Shown piece after piece: positions 1 through 10,065 of a stretch of 64,000 nt of DNA (position 1 is its first letter; the number at the start of each line of letters is the position of its first letter). The translations under genes and the position numbers were made by a program. The notes beneath the pieces are model-generated. The model worked only from the letters and a program-made list of their open reading frames with translations. It did no database searches and was not told the origin of the DNA. The stretch comes from Delphinapterus leucas (taxonomy: Eukaryota > Chordata > Mammalia > Artiodactyla > Monodontidae): positions 824,023 to 888,022 of the forward strand of contig NW_022098022.1 in the NCBI RefSeq assembly GCF_002288925.2. The letters run 5' to 3'.

Positions 1-119
1 GTCAAATAGGACAAAATGATAATAGTTTAGTCATAAAGCAAAGTCAAGGACTTTTAGTTCTTCTTCAAGGGCTATAGATAATATTCTGAGCCACATCCTG
101 TGAGCTGTCTTGTAGATAC

Positions 120-551
120 TGAAATCCCCACCAGGTGGAAGGAGTTAACTACATGATGACCAGGCTGTAGCCGTGACATAAGCTGCCACAATTCCGAGAA
201 CTGGCCTCAAGGAAATGGGAACAAATCAACCCTGGAACTGAAGATTAACTGTACCTAAAACAATCAAAATGACGCTGGTCAGACCACTGCATGACCACCT
301 TCAAGATGACGGTCGGAGCTGACTGGGCTGTTTCTGCAGGTAGCCCCTCCCTCCACCTATACCCCCCTGAAACTCCCTTTTAAAAGCGCTTGCCCACTGA
401 CTGTCAGTGGGGAGCTGGCCTCTGGCCGCGAGCCCATCCCCAGCCCACCACTGCTGGCCTCCAAAATAAAGCAACCTTTCCTTTCCATCGACCTTGCCTC
501 TTGAGTATTGGCTTTCGAGTGGCGAGCAGCTGGATCCCACTTGTGGTAACA
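120..551 (+). mobile_element. Solitary endogenous retrovirus LTR (ERV1-like)
   Basis: This is LTR-like sequence with no retroviral coding region beside it, so it is probably a solo LTR left by recombination. Seen in order: a candidate 5' TG at 120, a TATA-like TTTTAAAA at 377-384, a perfect 15-bp palindrome at 395-409, an AATAAA poly(A) signal at 465-470, and a terminal 'ggtaaca' ending in CA at 550-551. That order matches the U3-R-U5 layout of gammaretrovirus-like LTRs. No primer-binding site follows, and no matching 4-6 bp target duplication was found, so the 5' boundary is a guess. Assignment to ERV1 rests on general layout only. Confidence 0.55.
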
Positions 552-2385
552 GAAGGATGCTGCCCAGTGCCTACCCCTTCCTGGTGGGCTTCGCCTGCCT
601 GTACATCTAGTGCTCTACAAGCAGGTGCCGACCGACTGGAACGTGTAGCTGGATCAACGGCTCATCCGAGGCTGCTGCTTGATTTGACAAGCAACGTCTG
701 TGCTATTGCTTCCCAGGAGAAATAACAGAAGTAATGGAAAGTATGTATATACATATACACACACACACATATACATGTATCCACATACATATATATTGCA
801 ATATATTTATATTGTATATCAGCATATATCTATAGCTACATCTACACTTATACCTATACCTATATCTATATCTATATAAAGAGAACTAGAAAGATTGAAA
901 GAGACAGACAGAGAGAGATCCTAGATGGACTTGATAGTTGAAAAGTACCCCAAAGGAATATCTTCATAGAAAGAAGACAAGACAAGACAACTGGGTGGCC
1001 AGAAATGTCTTCAAGCTGTGTATGGCTAATCAGACATCGATAGCATCATCTATCATTTTTGCTGAAATCAGCTCCTCATGAATAAGAAAAAATTTCTACG
1101 ATTTGACACTGCCTCAAACATTAGTGTTCTTTTGGCTTCTAAATAATTTTTTAAAAGTTTGAATGTGATTTTTAGGCTTCTGTAGCTATCAAACCACATT
1201 TACAAAGCCCTGAAATACAAGAATTGTCCAAAGAAGATAAATGGTTAAGAATCATCATCAGGGGTATTCACTATTTAAGTCCTGAATGACGGGAATGGAC
1301 AGAGAGAAGATGTACGCACACTTTTGACTCTGCAATCTACACACATGATTAGGCAGGATGCAGGCGGTAGCTGAGTGGGTATTAGACCAAATACAATTGT
1401 TCACATTTGGAGATGCCTTGAGCCTTTCCTGAGACAACTCAGAACCACCAATGTTCAGAGTAGATTTATTAGTGCCAATCAATATGTCAGGCACTGGATA
1501 ACGTGAGAACATATTTTGAAGGTAGAACAGCCCTATACGTTAATACATCAAGATTATTTGAATAGAATGCTCTTCCTGAATTTATATTTCTACAGTTTTT
1601 TTTTTTTTTTCTCTCAGGAGAAAGGAACCAATGCTTTGCCCAGTTGAAATGTCACTAGCAGACTTTGAAAGTGGGTCCTGAGGTTTCTGGGTTCACCATC
1701 AAGGGGAAGTTAGAGCACGAGCTGGAATGAAAGGGAAAGGTCTGAGGTTCAAGTCCTTGGAAGAGGCAGAGAGCAAACCATTTCAACAGAAGCAAGGGTT
1801 GCGGGGATTGTCTCAAAGGAACCCAGAGCAGTTTCAGGAGGTGCCGAATAGAAAGAGTGGAAAGGTGCCCTCACGTCATAGAACGGGAGCTTATCGTGAG
1901 AGTATATTCTGAGTCTGTGATCACAGCTGATCTTTCAGAGAGTACCTTCCCCAATGACTGGAATTAAGAGAAATAAGTGCCATCTCTCAGGAAGTAGTTG
2001 ATTGAATGCCAACCTTACTTTATTAATCTGGATTCCTCTCCATCTTCGGATCTTAGATTTCTGCATGACTGACTCATCTTTCACTGCTGGAAAGTACTTT
2101 CCTCATTCGACATTTCTATCCTGTATATGTGTATTCTTAATCTTCACTTCAATACCGTGTGTTTGTAAGGCTTTATCTGAGACTTCAGAACTGTGCAAGG
2201 ACAAATAGGATGTCCTGCTTGTGCATGAAGCATTTGGGGTCAAGGGGCGAATGGCTATGAGCCTAACTAATAGCAGGATACTTTCCCCGCCCACAGGTGT
2301 AGTGTGCGCTCCGCGACGCATTCACGTGGAATGCTTTTCGGTCCACCATATATTGGGTCACGTCATGCCTCTGTATCTCCACACA
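552..2385. other. Unassigned non-coding sequence
   Basis: No gene or confidently named repeat was seen. The stretch just after the LTR (552-720) is GC-richer, with short open frames broken by stops. It could be a relic of an older insertion, but I cannot name it. A T-run lies near 1598-1612. The open frames here (60-85 codons) have no recognisable motifs. Confidence 0.4.
741..880. repeat. Degenerate CA/TA simple-sequence tract
   Basis: A purine-pyrimidine alternating tract of mixed (CA)n, (TA)n and (TATC)-like units, with many interruptions. It is an old, decayed microsatellite. Confidence 0.8.
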
Positions 2386-2389
2386 GGCT

Positions 2390-2640
2390 GAAGCTTCCAC
2401 ATGGAAACATTCCTAGCTTCCTTCTTGCCTTAACAAACTCTTATTTAACACCCACCTCAAGTTTAACCTCTGGGAATGCTTCTCTGACATCCCAGTTTGA
2501 AGTCAATGATCTTAACTCTCATGCTGTATTATTATAATGCCTTGCGTTATAATGGTCTGTTTAACTGGCTGTCTTTACCATAAAGAAGGGGCAGGAACTC
2601 CTTCTTTATCTGTAGTCCTAGTGTCTGGTATGCAGGGAGT
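2390..2640 (+). mobile_element. LINE-2 3'-end fragment
   Basis: The order of motifs fits the non-coding-strand pattern of a decayed L2 tail. It has a pyrimidine-rich 'cttctctgacatcc' segment, then 'accataaagaaggggcaggaactcc', then 'gtcctagtgtctggtatgcaggg', which parallels the L2 'gagggcagggac...cctagcacagtgcctggcaca' block. It is heavily diverged and the boundaries are approximate. Confidence 0.45.
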
Positions 2641-2715
2641 TAGGAGGCCTTTCAAGATTTCTGAGCAGAAGGAGGGATGTCTGACCTGATTCTCTGATCT
2701 CTTAGGTGTCAGTGT

Positions 2716-2764
2716 CCGTGTGTGTGTGTATGTGTGTTGTGTGCATGAATGCATGTGTGTATGT
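2716..2764. repeat. (TG)n-rich microsatellite, interrupted
   Basis: An alternating TG tract with interruptions (gtgtgtgtatgtgtgttgtgtg and onward). No function is implied. Confidence 0.85.
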
Positions 2765-2769
2765 TCCTG

Positions 2770-4263
2770 AGAGTGTCCCAGGTTTTGGAAATAGGAAGAA
2801 ATAATTAACATTTACCTGGTGTATAACGCACCTGGCAAAACTGAATATAAAGTTTGCACACTAGACTAAGTCTGGTAAAAGGACAAATAAACAAATATGG
2901 GGTGTGTATTCAAGTTGAGAGCCCAAAAAGGAGGCATCAGTGAAATAAGATGGAACAGGAATGGGAGGAATTCCTGGGGATTTGGTTCCAATCGTGTCCT
3001 TCCTGTGAGCCTCCTTCAATTCTAATGAGCAGGGGAAAGGCCTGAGAAAGAGTGTACTGCAAGTGGCTGGATTCATTTTATGATGTTATGATACAAAGCA
3101 ATGTAATATAATATCAAAACCCCGTACAATGGAACACTGATATTTCAGTGTCACAATGTAATTGGAATATTCAGCTTCCGATGAAACAAATTATAGTTCT
3201 GCTGCCTCATTTATTATTCTCTTTTTTCAGAGTTACCTCTACAAGTTCTTTAAATCCATTTTCTTTTTACTCTGCCGCCTATTACTGGGTCTACAAGTGA
3301 CATGGAACTAGGTACTTTGCTTTATTACCTTTAACCCTACTCATGAAGCGTTTTGTTTCTTCCTCTTGCGGTGAATTAGGTTCAGAAGATTTTCTAACTC
3401 TGTACAATTTTATTTCATTTCACGATGTCTTTTTTCTCTCATAGTCTAATTTTTAAATCCATTTTCCATGCGGATTTAATCTTGTATAAAATCTAACGCC
3501 TATTAATTTGTACTGATTTACAACATTTATTTCAGTATACTAGAAAATGTTCATTTTTAACATTTGTACTCATAGATAATGCATATCATGAAGTTTTAAT
3601 GTAAATCACTGATACATTTTTTCATCTTTAACTACCAAAGTTCTTCATGTTTATAGATCATTACTCAAATGTTTTGTAGGATTCATTAAAATACATCACC
3701 AGCAATGTGTTTTTCTTTACAACATCTTTGTGCATGTGCGTGGGTAGGAAAGACCCTAGTACCAGAATATTTTAGGACAATTTAGAATAAAAAGAAAAGT
3801 AAGGTTCATACTCCTATTCAGAAGTTAATTAAATATTCTTTTGAGAATATAACATTTGAAGCTCTTTTCATCAAGTAGGGAATTATATTACTTTTCTGGG
3901 TTTCTTTTTTTTTACATTTATCAATTACATTTAGACAGTTTAATTGCTATAATGAAAAATTTCCTTAATTCCCATTCTAGGGGCCAAAAGATGTTTATTG
4001 CTTGGTATAAGCAATCTAGGTTTAAAAAAATTGTGAATGGTGATGAAACTCCACATAGAGGTAGCGTTTGTTTTTTAATTTTTAAAGCTAAAGGTTCTCT
4101 ATTCTCATTATTCTCAAGAATGAGAAGCTTTTTGCCAAGTCCCACTGCTGTTCTCAACCCCTTAATTTGGTAGCCTTTACAAATTTGGTAGCCTTTAGGT
4201 GAAAACAAATATGGATGTCTTCGCCCAACTGACTCTCCCAGCAACAAGTCCTTTAGAAATGTG
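2770..4263. other. Unassigned AT-rich sequence
   Basis: AT-rich DNA with no recognisable gene or repeat family, apart from the short tandem duplication near 4.17 kb listed separately. Open frames of 105-108 codons overlap on both strands at 3856-4247. They have no known motif and look like chance. Confidence 0.4.
4164..4199. repeat. 18-bp tandem duplication
   Basis: The 16-mer 'aatttggtagccttta' occurs at 4164-4179 and again at 4182-4197, with no mismatch, as two head-to-tail 18-bp units. It is consistent with a fairly recent replication-slippage duplication. Confidence 0.9.
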
Positions 4264-4269
4264 TTTCTG

Positions 4270-4505
4270 TTCTACCAGCAGAGAGTTTGGTGGAAAGAAC
4301 GTAGGCTCGGGTTAGACACAGCTCCATTCAGATCCCCACTCTGCTACCCACCGACCACAGAACTATGGGAACTCTCTGAACCTCAGCATTCATGTAAAAT
4401 GGGAATGATGTCACTGCCAATCTCAGGAATTGCCTCAGGAGTGATATACGCAGCATGGTGCGTCGTGCAGAAGGTGTTCCAGAAACTTCTAGCTCCGTTT
4501 CCTGG
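4270..4505 (+). mobile_element. MIR SINE
   Basis: Decayed MIR in plus orientation. It shows the order 'tggaaagaacgtaggctcgg', 'ccactctgctacccac', 'gaactctctgaacctcagc', 'catgtaaaatgggaatgat' and 'ctcaggaattgcctcagga'. These correspond to the MIR core (actctgccacttac..ctctctgtgcctcag..ctgtaaaatggggat..tcataggg). The tRNA-like head is weak. Confidence 0.75.
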
Positions 4506-4509
4506 CAGA

Positions 4510-5820
4510 CAGTGCAAGTCCACTAATGCAATGTACATAACAATGGCTAAAATCATGGTAACGTAACTGAACAGAAAAAAAAAAAATGACCCTCAAAAGC
4601 AGTCCTAGATAGAGAAATCAGACTGTCAGTTAACGGAAGCACAAACTTTTAAAACATAATTAAAACATGTTTGAAAGTAAGTAGATTAAACTCATCCTAT
4701 ACTGCAGAGACCAGGCACGGCTAGTCCCTGAGCAGAGAGAGGGAATCTCACTGCACCTGAAGGGCCTTGGAGAAATCACCAAGACTCCAGCAACGGAGTC
4801 AGATCCATCTCAGGAGGCAGAACTGGGTTTCTCCAGGTAACTCAGAATTCTTAAAAGCCCACTAGGGTTTTCCTCTCTCCTTTGCAACTGCTGGGATTTA
4901 ATATAGACGGGAAGATTCTTTTTTAATTATTGCTTTGGGTCGTATCTTCCAAAGCTTTGGTCAGGCACATTATAAGTTGATGGTATTGCTACAGTGGCTT
5001 TTATTTTGGCCTCAAACTCATAGTAAATCCATGCAATAATATCTTTGTAGCCTTCACTGAGAAACACTGAACCCTGAGCAGGGGATGGGAAGCAATCGTT
5101 TACGGCCATGGGCCATGAATAAGCTGCTTTAGTCTGAGGCAGCCCAGCCTCACCAGGCCCTTTCATGAACACTCCATTCATCTAAGATGGGTCCCTGCAC
5201 CAGATATCGTATCTGGCTTCTGCAGTTGTATTTCAGCATCACTCAGCAGCGAGCAGATAAGGTAATATCTCTGAAAGCTCCTAGACGGAAGGCTGCCAGA
5301 CTCTCCACACTGAAATCTTACTCTCCTTTCAGGTCTGAAGGGCTGCAGACGTGAAGGGAGGATGGAAGACAGAGGAAGGAAGACAGAAAGGACACTTGCG
5401 TGGATTGAAGATAAGGAAGCTCCCAGGGCAGAGATACCCACAGTAGGTCCCAGCAGAGCCTAGATCCGTGAAAGGGGATGCCAAAGTGCCACTGGAAAAT
5501 GTGGCTGGCTCTGCGAATGTGTCCTCCGTATTCAAGCTTGTATTTTTAGTATAATCCCTATTTTCACATATGCAAAAAAATCAACAAAATTTCAAAGAGC
5601 CCAAGCCAGGGAGTCAGGACTTTCTCCGACTCTATTTTTAAATTTATTTCCTAATGGATTCGGCTAAAGACACAAACTTTGGCTGTGATGGAGCCCACAC
5701 CAGAATCCAAATCTCTTTATTATTATTGTTGTTGTTACTGCTGTTAACTTTGTTATTGCTAGCTGCTGTTTATAGACTGCTTATTGTTTTCTTCGCAATA
5801 TGTTTAGTACTTTGCATACA
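4510..5820. other. Mostly unassigned sequence between MIR and old L1
   Basis: No named repeat was seen. It contains an A-run near 4575-4587, the minus-strand possible exon at about 4.93-5.07 kb described separately, and a short interrupted (TTG/TTA)n pyrimidine-purine tract at 5717-5760. Confidence 0.35.
4927..5073 (-). CDS. Possible terminal coding exon, protein unknown
   Basis: On the minus strand a strong acceptor-like signal, 'gcttcccatcccctgctcag', ends at 5074. The reading frame then runs from 5073 to a TAA at 4927-4929 (48 codons, starting GSVFLSEGYKDIIAW). The peptide has a mixed, protein-like composition with aromatic and charged residues. The frame is also open upstream to an ATG at 5181, so the splice site is a guess. 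There is no AATAAA close downstream on that strand, only ATTAAA-like sequences. I do not recognise the product and it may be chance. Confidence 0.18.
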   Translation of the reverse strand, partial: GSVFLSEGYKDIIAWIYYEFEAKIKATVAIPSTYNVPDQSFGRYDPKQ

Positions 5821-5824
5821 TAAT

Positions 5825-6690
5825 GACTTGAATAGGTATTTCTTGAATAGGTATTTCTCCGAAGAAGATATACAAATGGGCAACAAGCACATGGAAAGAT
5901 GCTCACCATCAGTAGTTATTAAGGAAATGCAAATAAAAACCACAGTGAGGTGTCATCTGACACTCACTATAATGGCTATGATGCAAAAAATGGGGGAAAG
6001 ATGTATTGGCTGGGATTTGGAAGAATGGAACACTTGAGCATCACTGGCCGGAGTATAAAATAGTATACGCCCCTGTGGGAAACAGTTCAGCTGGTCCCCA
6101 ACAGGTTAAACATACTCTATGACTCAGCAATTCCACTCCTAAATATATACCCCGCCAGCCCCGCAAATTGAAAACAGGTACTCAAACAAATGCTTGTACA
6201 CAAATGTTCACAGCAGCATTATTCACAAGAGTTAAAAGGCAGAGACAACCTGAATGTTCATTAACAGGTGATGGTTAATGGTACTGTATATACATTCAAT
6301 GGAATACTATTGAGCCATAAAAGGAGTGAACTACTGACACATGCTACAATGTGGATGAACTTCAGAAACATTGTGCTAAGTGAACGAAGGCAGACACAAG
6401 GGTCACATAATGTGTGACTGCATTTCTATGAAATATGCAGAATAGCTAAATCCACAGAAACAGAAAACAGCCTAGTGGCTTCCAGGAGCTGCGGGAGGGA
6501 GGGACGGGGGAATGATGGCCAACCCGGGACTGAGTTCCTTTTGGGGTGATGAAAATGTTTTGGAACTAGACAGAAGTGGTGGTTGTACAACGTTGTGAAT
6601 GTCCTAAATGACGCTGAACTGTTCACTTTACAATGGTATTGTTATGTTAATATGAATTTCTCAACTAAAAACCACTTGAAATCATTTAAC
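5825..6690 (+). mobile_element. Old LINE-1 3' part (ORF2 tail plus 3' UTR)
   Basis: This matches the end of L1 ORF2 and its 3' UTR. 'tttctccgaagaagatatacaaatgggcaacaagcacatg' leads into 'gaggtgtcatctgacactca', 'tatgactcagcaattccactcct', 'aatggaatactattgagccataaaa' and 'tacaatgtggatgaacttcag'. It parallels the younger L1 at 36.98-37.46 kb but is much more diverged and has several frame breaks. It begins with a 15-bp tandem duplication (ttgaataggtatttc at 5828-5842 and 5843-5857). The first part falls inside a chance 127-codon frame starting at 5654. Confidence 0.85.
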
Positions 6691-7688
6691 CCTTATGACA
6701 AGCCTGTGATGTGGGCATGATTTCCCCCGTTTTTCAGATGATTCAAGGCTTATTTCCACTGAGACACGTATTATTTTTAGCAGAAGAAAGGTGCTATTAT
6801 CTTCAGGATGGGACTTTATAAATGACGGAAAATCTAGGCATATGCCTTTGGAGGAAGGCATAAAATGACCAATACACACGGGTCAGGTTTAGCTGATGCC
6901 CTGCTACCAAGTCCCCTTTGCCCCTGGCACACTGGGTGGAATCGCAGTCCCAAGCAATAGAGCCGGAGGCCACCTCCCTAGCAGTCTGTAGTGAATTAGC
7001 CAGTAAGAAAAACGATTTGGTAACAGAGTAGGCACAAAAGGCTAAGATATGCCTGTTTCATTCTCCTCTGTGCTATAGAATCTTCCACCCGTATTTCGTT
7101 TCAGAGGGGTGTTGGACGTGTGAGATGAAGGGAAAAAACCCAGGGAAGGAAGTTGGAGGGAAATTTCTGAACAAATGGGTGTGAGAAGTTCAACTCCAGC
7201 TAGCTTTCCCCACCTCCCCTCGATTGCCAACATGTATCTCAAAACAGACACACCACCAAGGTTCTGCTCCTATTTTTCTGCTGTGACTGTTACAGCAGAA
7301 ATATGCAGAGAGAGCCCTTAGTGAGTAGGTTTCTTCCTAGAGAGTCAGCTCTAACCAAATCCACAACGCACAATTTATCTTCCAAACACTCCTGTTCTAG
7401 CTACGCTTCCATGCCCTATGGCAGACTCGTCTCACCTCGTGTCTAGTCAGCCAGGGGAATAGCTTCTCTTCTCTCGTCTCCCCCCGTCCCTGCTCCGCAA
7501 GCCCGACTCCTCACTAGGGTTTCTAAGCACTGCTTCCATGATGTCTTCTCTCTATGCAAAAATTTTGAGTGAGTCCCCAACGAAATCAAATTTCTTAGTC
7601 TAGCTTTCTGAGTTGTCCTCTGCTTTTTAGACTTATATCCTGGGACTTCTCTATGTGAGGCCAAATTGGATCTTTTCCACTTAAAAAA
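6691..7688. other. Unassigned sequence
   Basis: No gene or recognisable repeat. A minus-strand frame of 73 codons at 7443-7664 has no motif support. Confidence 0.4.
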
Positions 7689-7689
7689 A

Positions 7690-7935
7690 AATTAATACTA
7701 TTAGCTAATAGCTAAGATTGGTTGAAGGTTAATTACATATCTATTGGAGGCTCAACGCTAAGCGCTCTACATACATCATCTCATTTACATTTGACAATGC
7801 CCACCAAGCCAGCTATTGTACAAGTGAGGAGACTACAGTTAGAGAGACCCAATCGATTATATAGCTAGTGCAACTCAGAAGTAGGATTTGAACCCAGGTC
7901 TGTTTGGTGTCCAGATCCAGGGTTTTAGGCACTGG
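7690..7935 (-). mobile_element. MIR SINE, minus orientation
   Basis: The reverse complement of the MIR pattern is clear: 'gctcaacgctaagcgctctacatacatcatctcattta', 'tgtacaagtgaggagactacagttagagagac', 'agctagtgcaactcagaagtaggatttgaacccaggtctg'. These correspond to the MIR 3' part, core and tRNA-like box B side. Confidence 0.85.
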
Positions 7936-8049
7936 TCTTGACTTTACCTTCCACATTCCTGTTTTCATACCTTGGGTTCCCGCACTCTATTCGTAACACC
8001 AACTCCACACTCTTCTGCTTTTCTCCAACTACCATTCATGACCCTCAGG

Positions 8050-8270
8050 GCTGGAGTCTTCTCTTTATTTGAGTTCACATAGGTGAGCAGATGTTTTCTG
8101 TCTGTTGCTGCCATGTATCTTTCCATAGTTCTAATCGTCACACCACTAGCTCAATGACGGCGCTCAGGAGGGCAGGAACCATGTGTAATACCGGTATCTC
8201 TGACTCTGTCTAGCACAATGCCTTGTTCACAATAGGCGTTCAATAACTATTTATTTGTTCAATAATTCTC
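8050..8270 (+). mobile_element. LINE-2 3' end
   Basis: It shows the L2 terminal pattern: 'gacggcgctcaggagggcaggaaccatgtgtaata', then 'gtctagcacaatgccttgttcacaataggcgttcaataactatttatttgttcaata'. This is the usual '..agcacagtgcctggcacatagtaggcgctcaataaatatttgttgaatg' end with moderate divergence. Confidence 0.8.
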
Positions 8271-9905
8271 ATAGATTACCTGCCAGGGAAATATTTTTTG
8301 ATAGAGCTGTTTGTTAAAAGTTCTTCATAAAATTGGATTTCACCTCTTCAATCTTTTACAAAAATGTAAGTTTTTGAAATTTGGGGAGCATCAAATAAAT
8401 AGAGCGAGCACTAGTAAAAATATTTCTAATTTTAACATGTGACTAAGGTGCTTAAAATGTAAAGTGTTAAAACTGATTTTTATCCAAGTGCTTACTTGAA
8501 CCAACATTGAGACTAAAGGGAAAAGAAATTACTCTTTGTAAATCTGTTACTTTAAACCTCGTATTCTCCTGAGTTTCATGATAGGTCCATATAGAGAAAT
8601 TAATTTATAGAAGTAGTCAGCATATCCGCTAAAAAATGCAAGCCTAAACTACTATGCACTTTTCCCTTTGTGAGACTCCTGCATATTTCAATATTTCGTT
8701 CATCACCTTTAAGGTGTTCAAATTCACCAGCTGTAAGAATACTTATCAGATTATAGTACAGCACTAAAAATAAGCTGGTGTTATTGAAAATAAATGAATC
8801 AGCACTTTCTTAGCTGAACCGTTTTCTCATGTGACTCGTACTACTTAACTAACGTTTTCTTTGTGATTGTTCATTTATCATATCAAACGTTTCTTTGGAC
8901 ATCTGCTCCTTTAAGTACAAATGCGCAGGCTTGATGAAAATGTTCAGTAGAAAAAGAAAATAACTCTCTGGTCTGGATTTATAAAAGCAAGACATTAATG
9001 GGGCCAGTTACCATGGCTTTAGCTAAAGATCTTTCTTCATTTTTTAGGCTATAAAGAATGCGATAGAATTTTCAATGTCGGTGCAGTCTGTTTACCAATA
9101 AAATTTCATATACGTGGAACTCACGGTACTAAACTTCAAAAAGCCCTTCTGTTTAGTTTGGACCAGAGGATATTCTTGATAGATCTCATCTCAAAATCAC
9201 TTGGACTCCCAAGTGTCCATGCAAAACCATTAATCTCAAAATGTGTCTAAATACCAACTTTGAGACAGGCTACAATTTACTGTTCTCTGTGACAGACAAA
9301 TAGCTAGGGGAGTGCTGCCATTTAACCCCAATGCTTTCTTTGGTAGTCATGGAAAGAAAGGTTTTTTTATACTGCCTTGTCATAAAAAGACTACAAAATC
9401 CATCAACACTGTATAACTTTACATATAAAAGTAATGTATGCATAGATATTTCAGTCATCGTGTGAAAAATAAACAAGACAGCCTTTAAATCAACGTCATT
9501 CCCAAGGAATCAGCATGGACATGTATTGACTCATTTTACAGCTAAAATAGAAAATACATGTAAATTTGACTGCTCTATTTTGACATGGAGGCTTTTGGCC
9601 ATATCTTTACGGCCAAAAAACCTGTATACACAAACACCAAATTGGGAAGGAGTCGCATTTGCAAAAGCTGGGCTTGTCCTCTTTATAGGTGCTCAGATAG
9701 GCTTCTGTTGGATGAAGTGCCTGACTATAGGATATGTATTTTGCAAAATGCAAGTTAGCCCAAAAGTCTGGCATATATTTGGACACGCAGTCAAATGCAT
9801 GCTGAGAGTCTCAGCGAAGTGGATTGAAATGGCAGCCCCATAAACGGGTACCCAGGAATATGTTTGCTTTTTAGAAATTGGCTAAAAAATTAAAAGCTTC
9901 AACAA
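8271..9905. other. Unassigned AT-rich sequence
   Basis: No repeat family or gene was recognised. The plus frame of 105 codons at 9526-9843 lacks any motif, signal or splice support that I can see. Confidence 0.4.
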
Positions 9906-9907
9906 TG

Positions 9908-10065
9908 CAGATTAAAAAATTATTTTACTGTGGTGAGAACACTTATCACGAGATCTACCTTCTTAACAAACTGTAAAATACAGTGTACGACACAGTAGTG
10001 TGCAGCGTTCAGTCTAGTGTACCATACAGTATTGCTGGCTGTAGGTACAATCAAGTATGTAATTT
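9908..10065 (+). mobile_element. Old LINE-1-like 3' UTR fragment
   Basis: The block 'tgtggtgagaacacttatcacgagatctaccttcttaacaaactgtaaaatacagtg' followed by 'cagtattgctggctgtaggtacaatcaagtatgta' resembles the common old L1 3' UTR block (aagaacacttaacatgagatctaccctcttaac..acagtattgttaactataggcac). The subfamily is not determined. Confidence 0.5.

Noticed and set aside
5654..6037. 127-codon plus frame with a hydrophobic leucine-rich start, possibly a membrane protein
   Set aside because: The leucine run comes from a TTG/TTA repeat, and the second half is old LINE-1 ORF2 tail in frame by chance.
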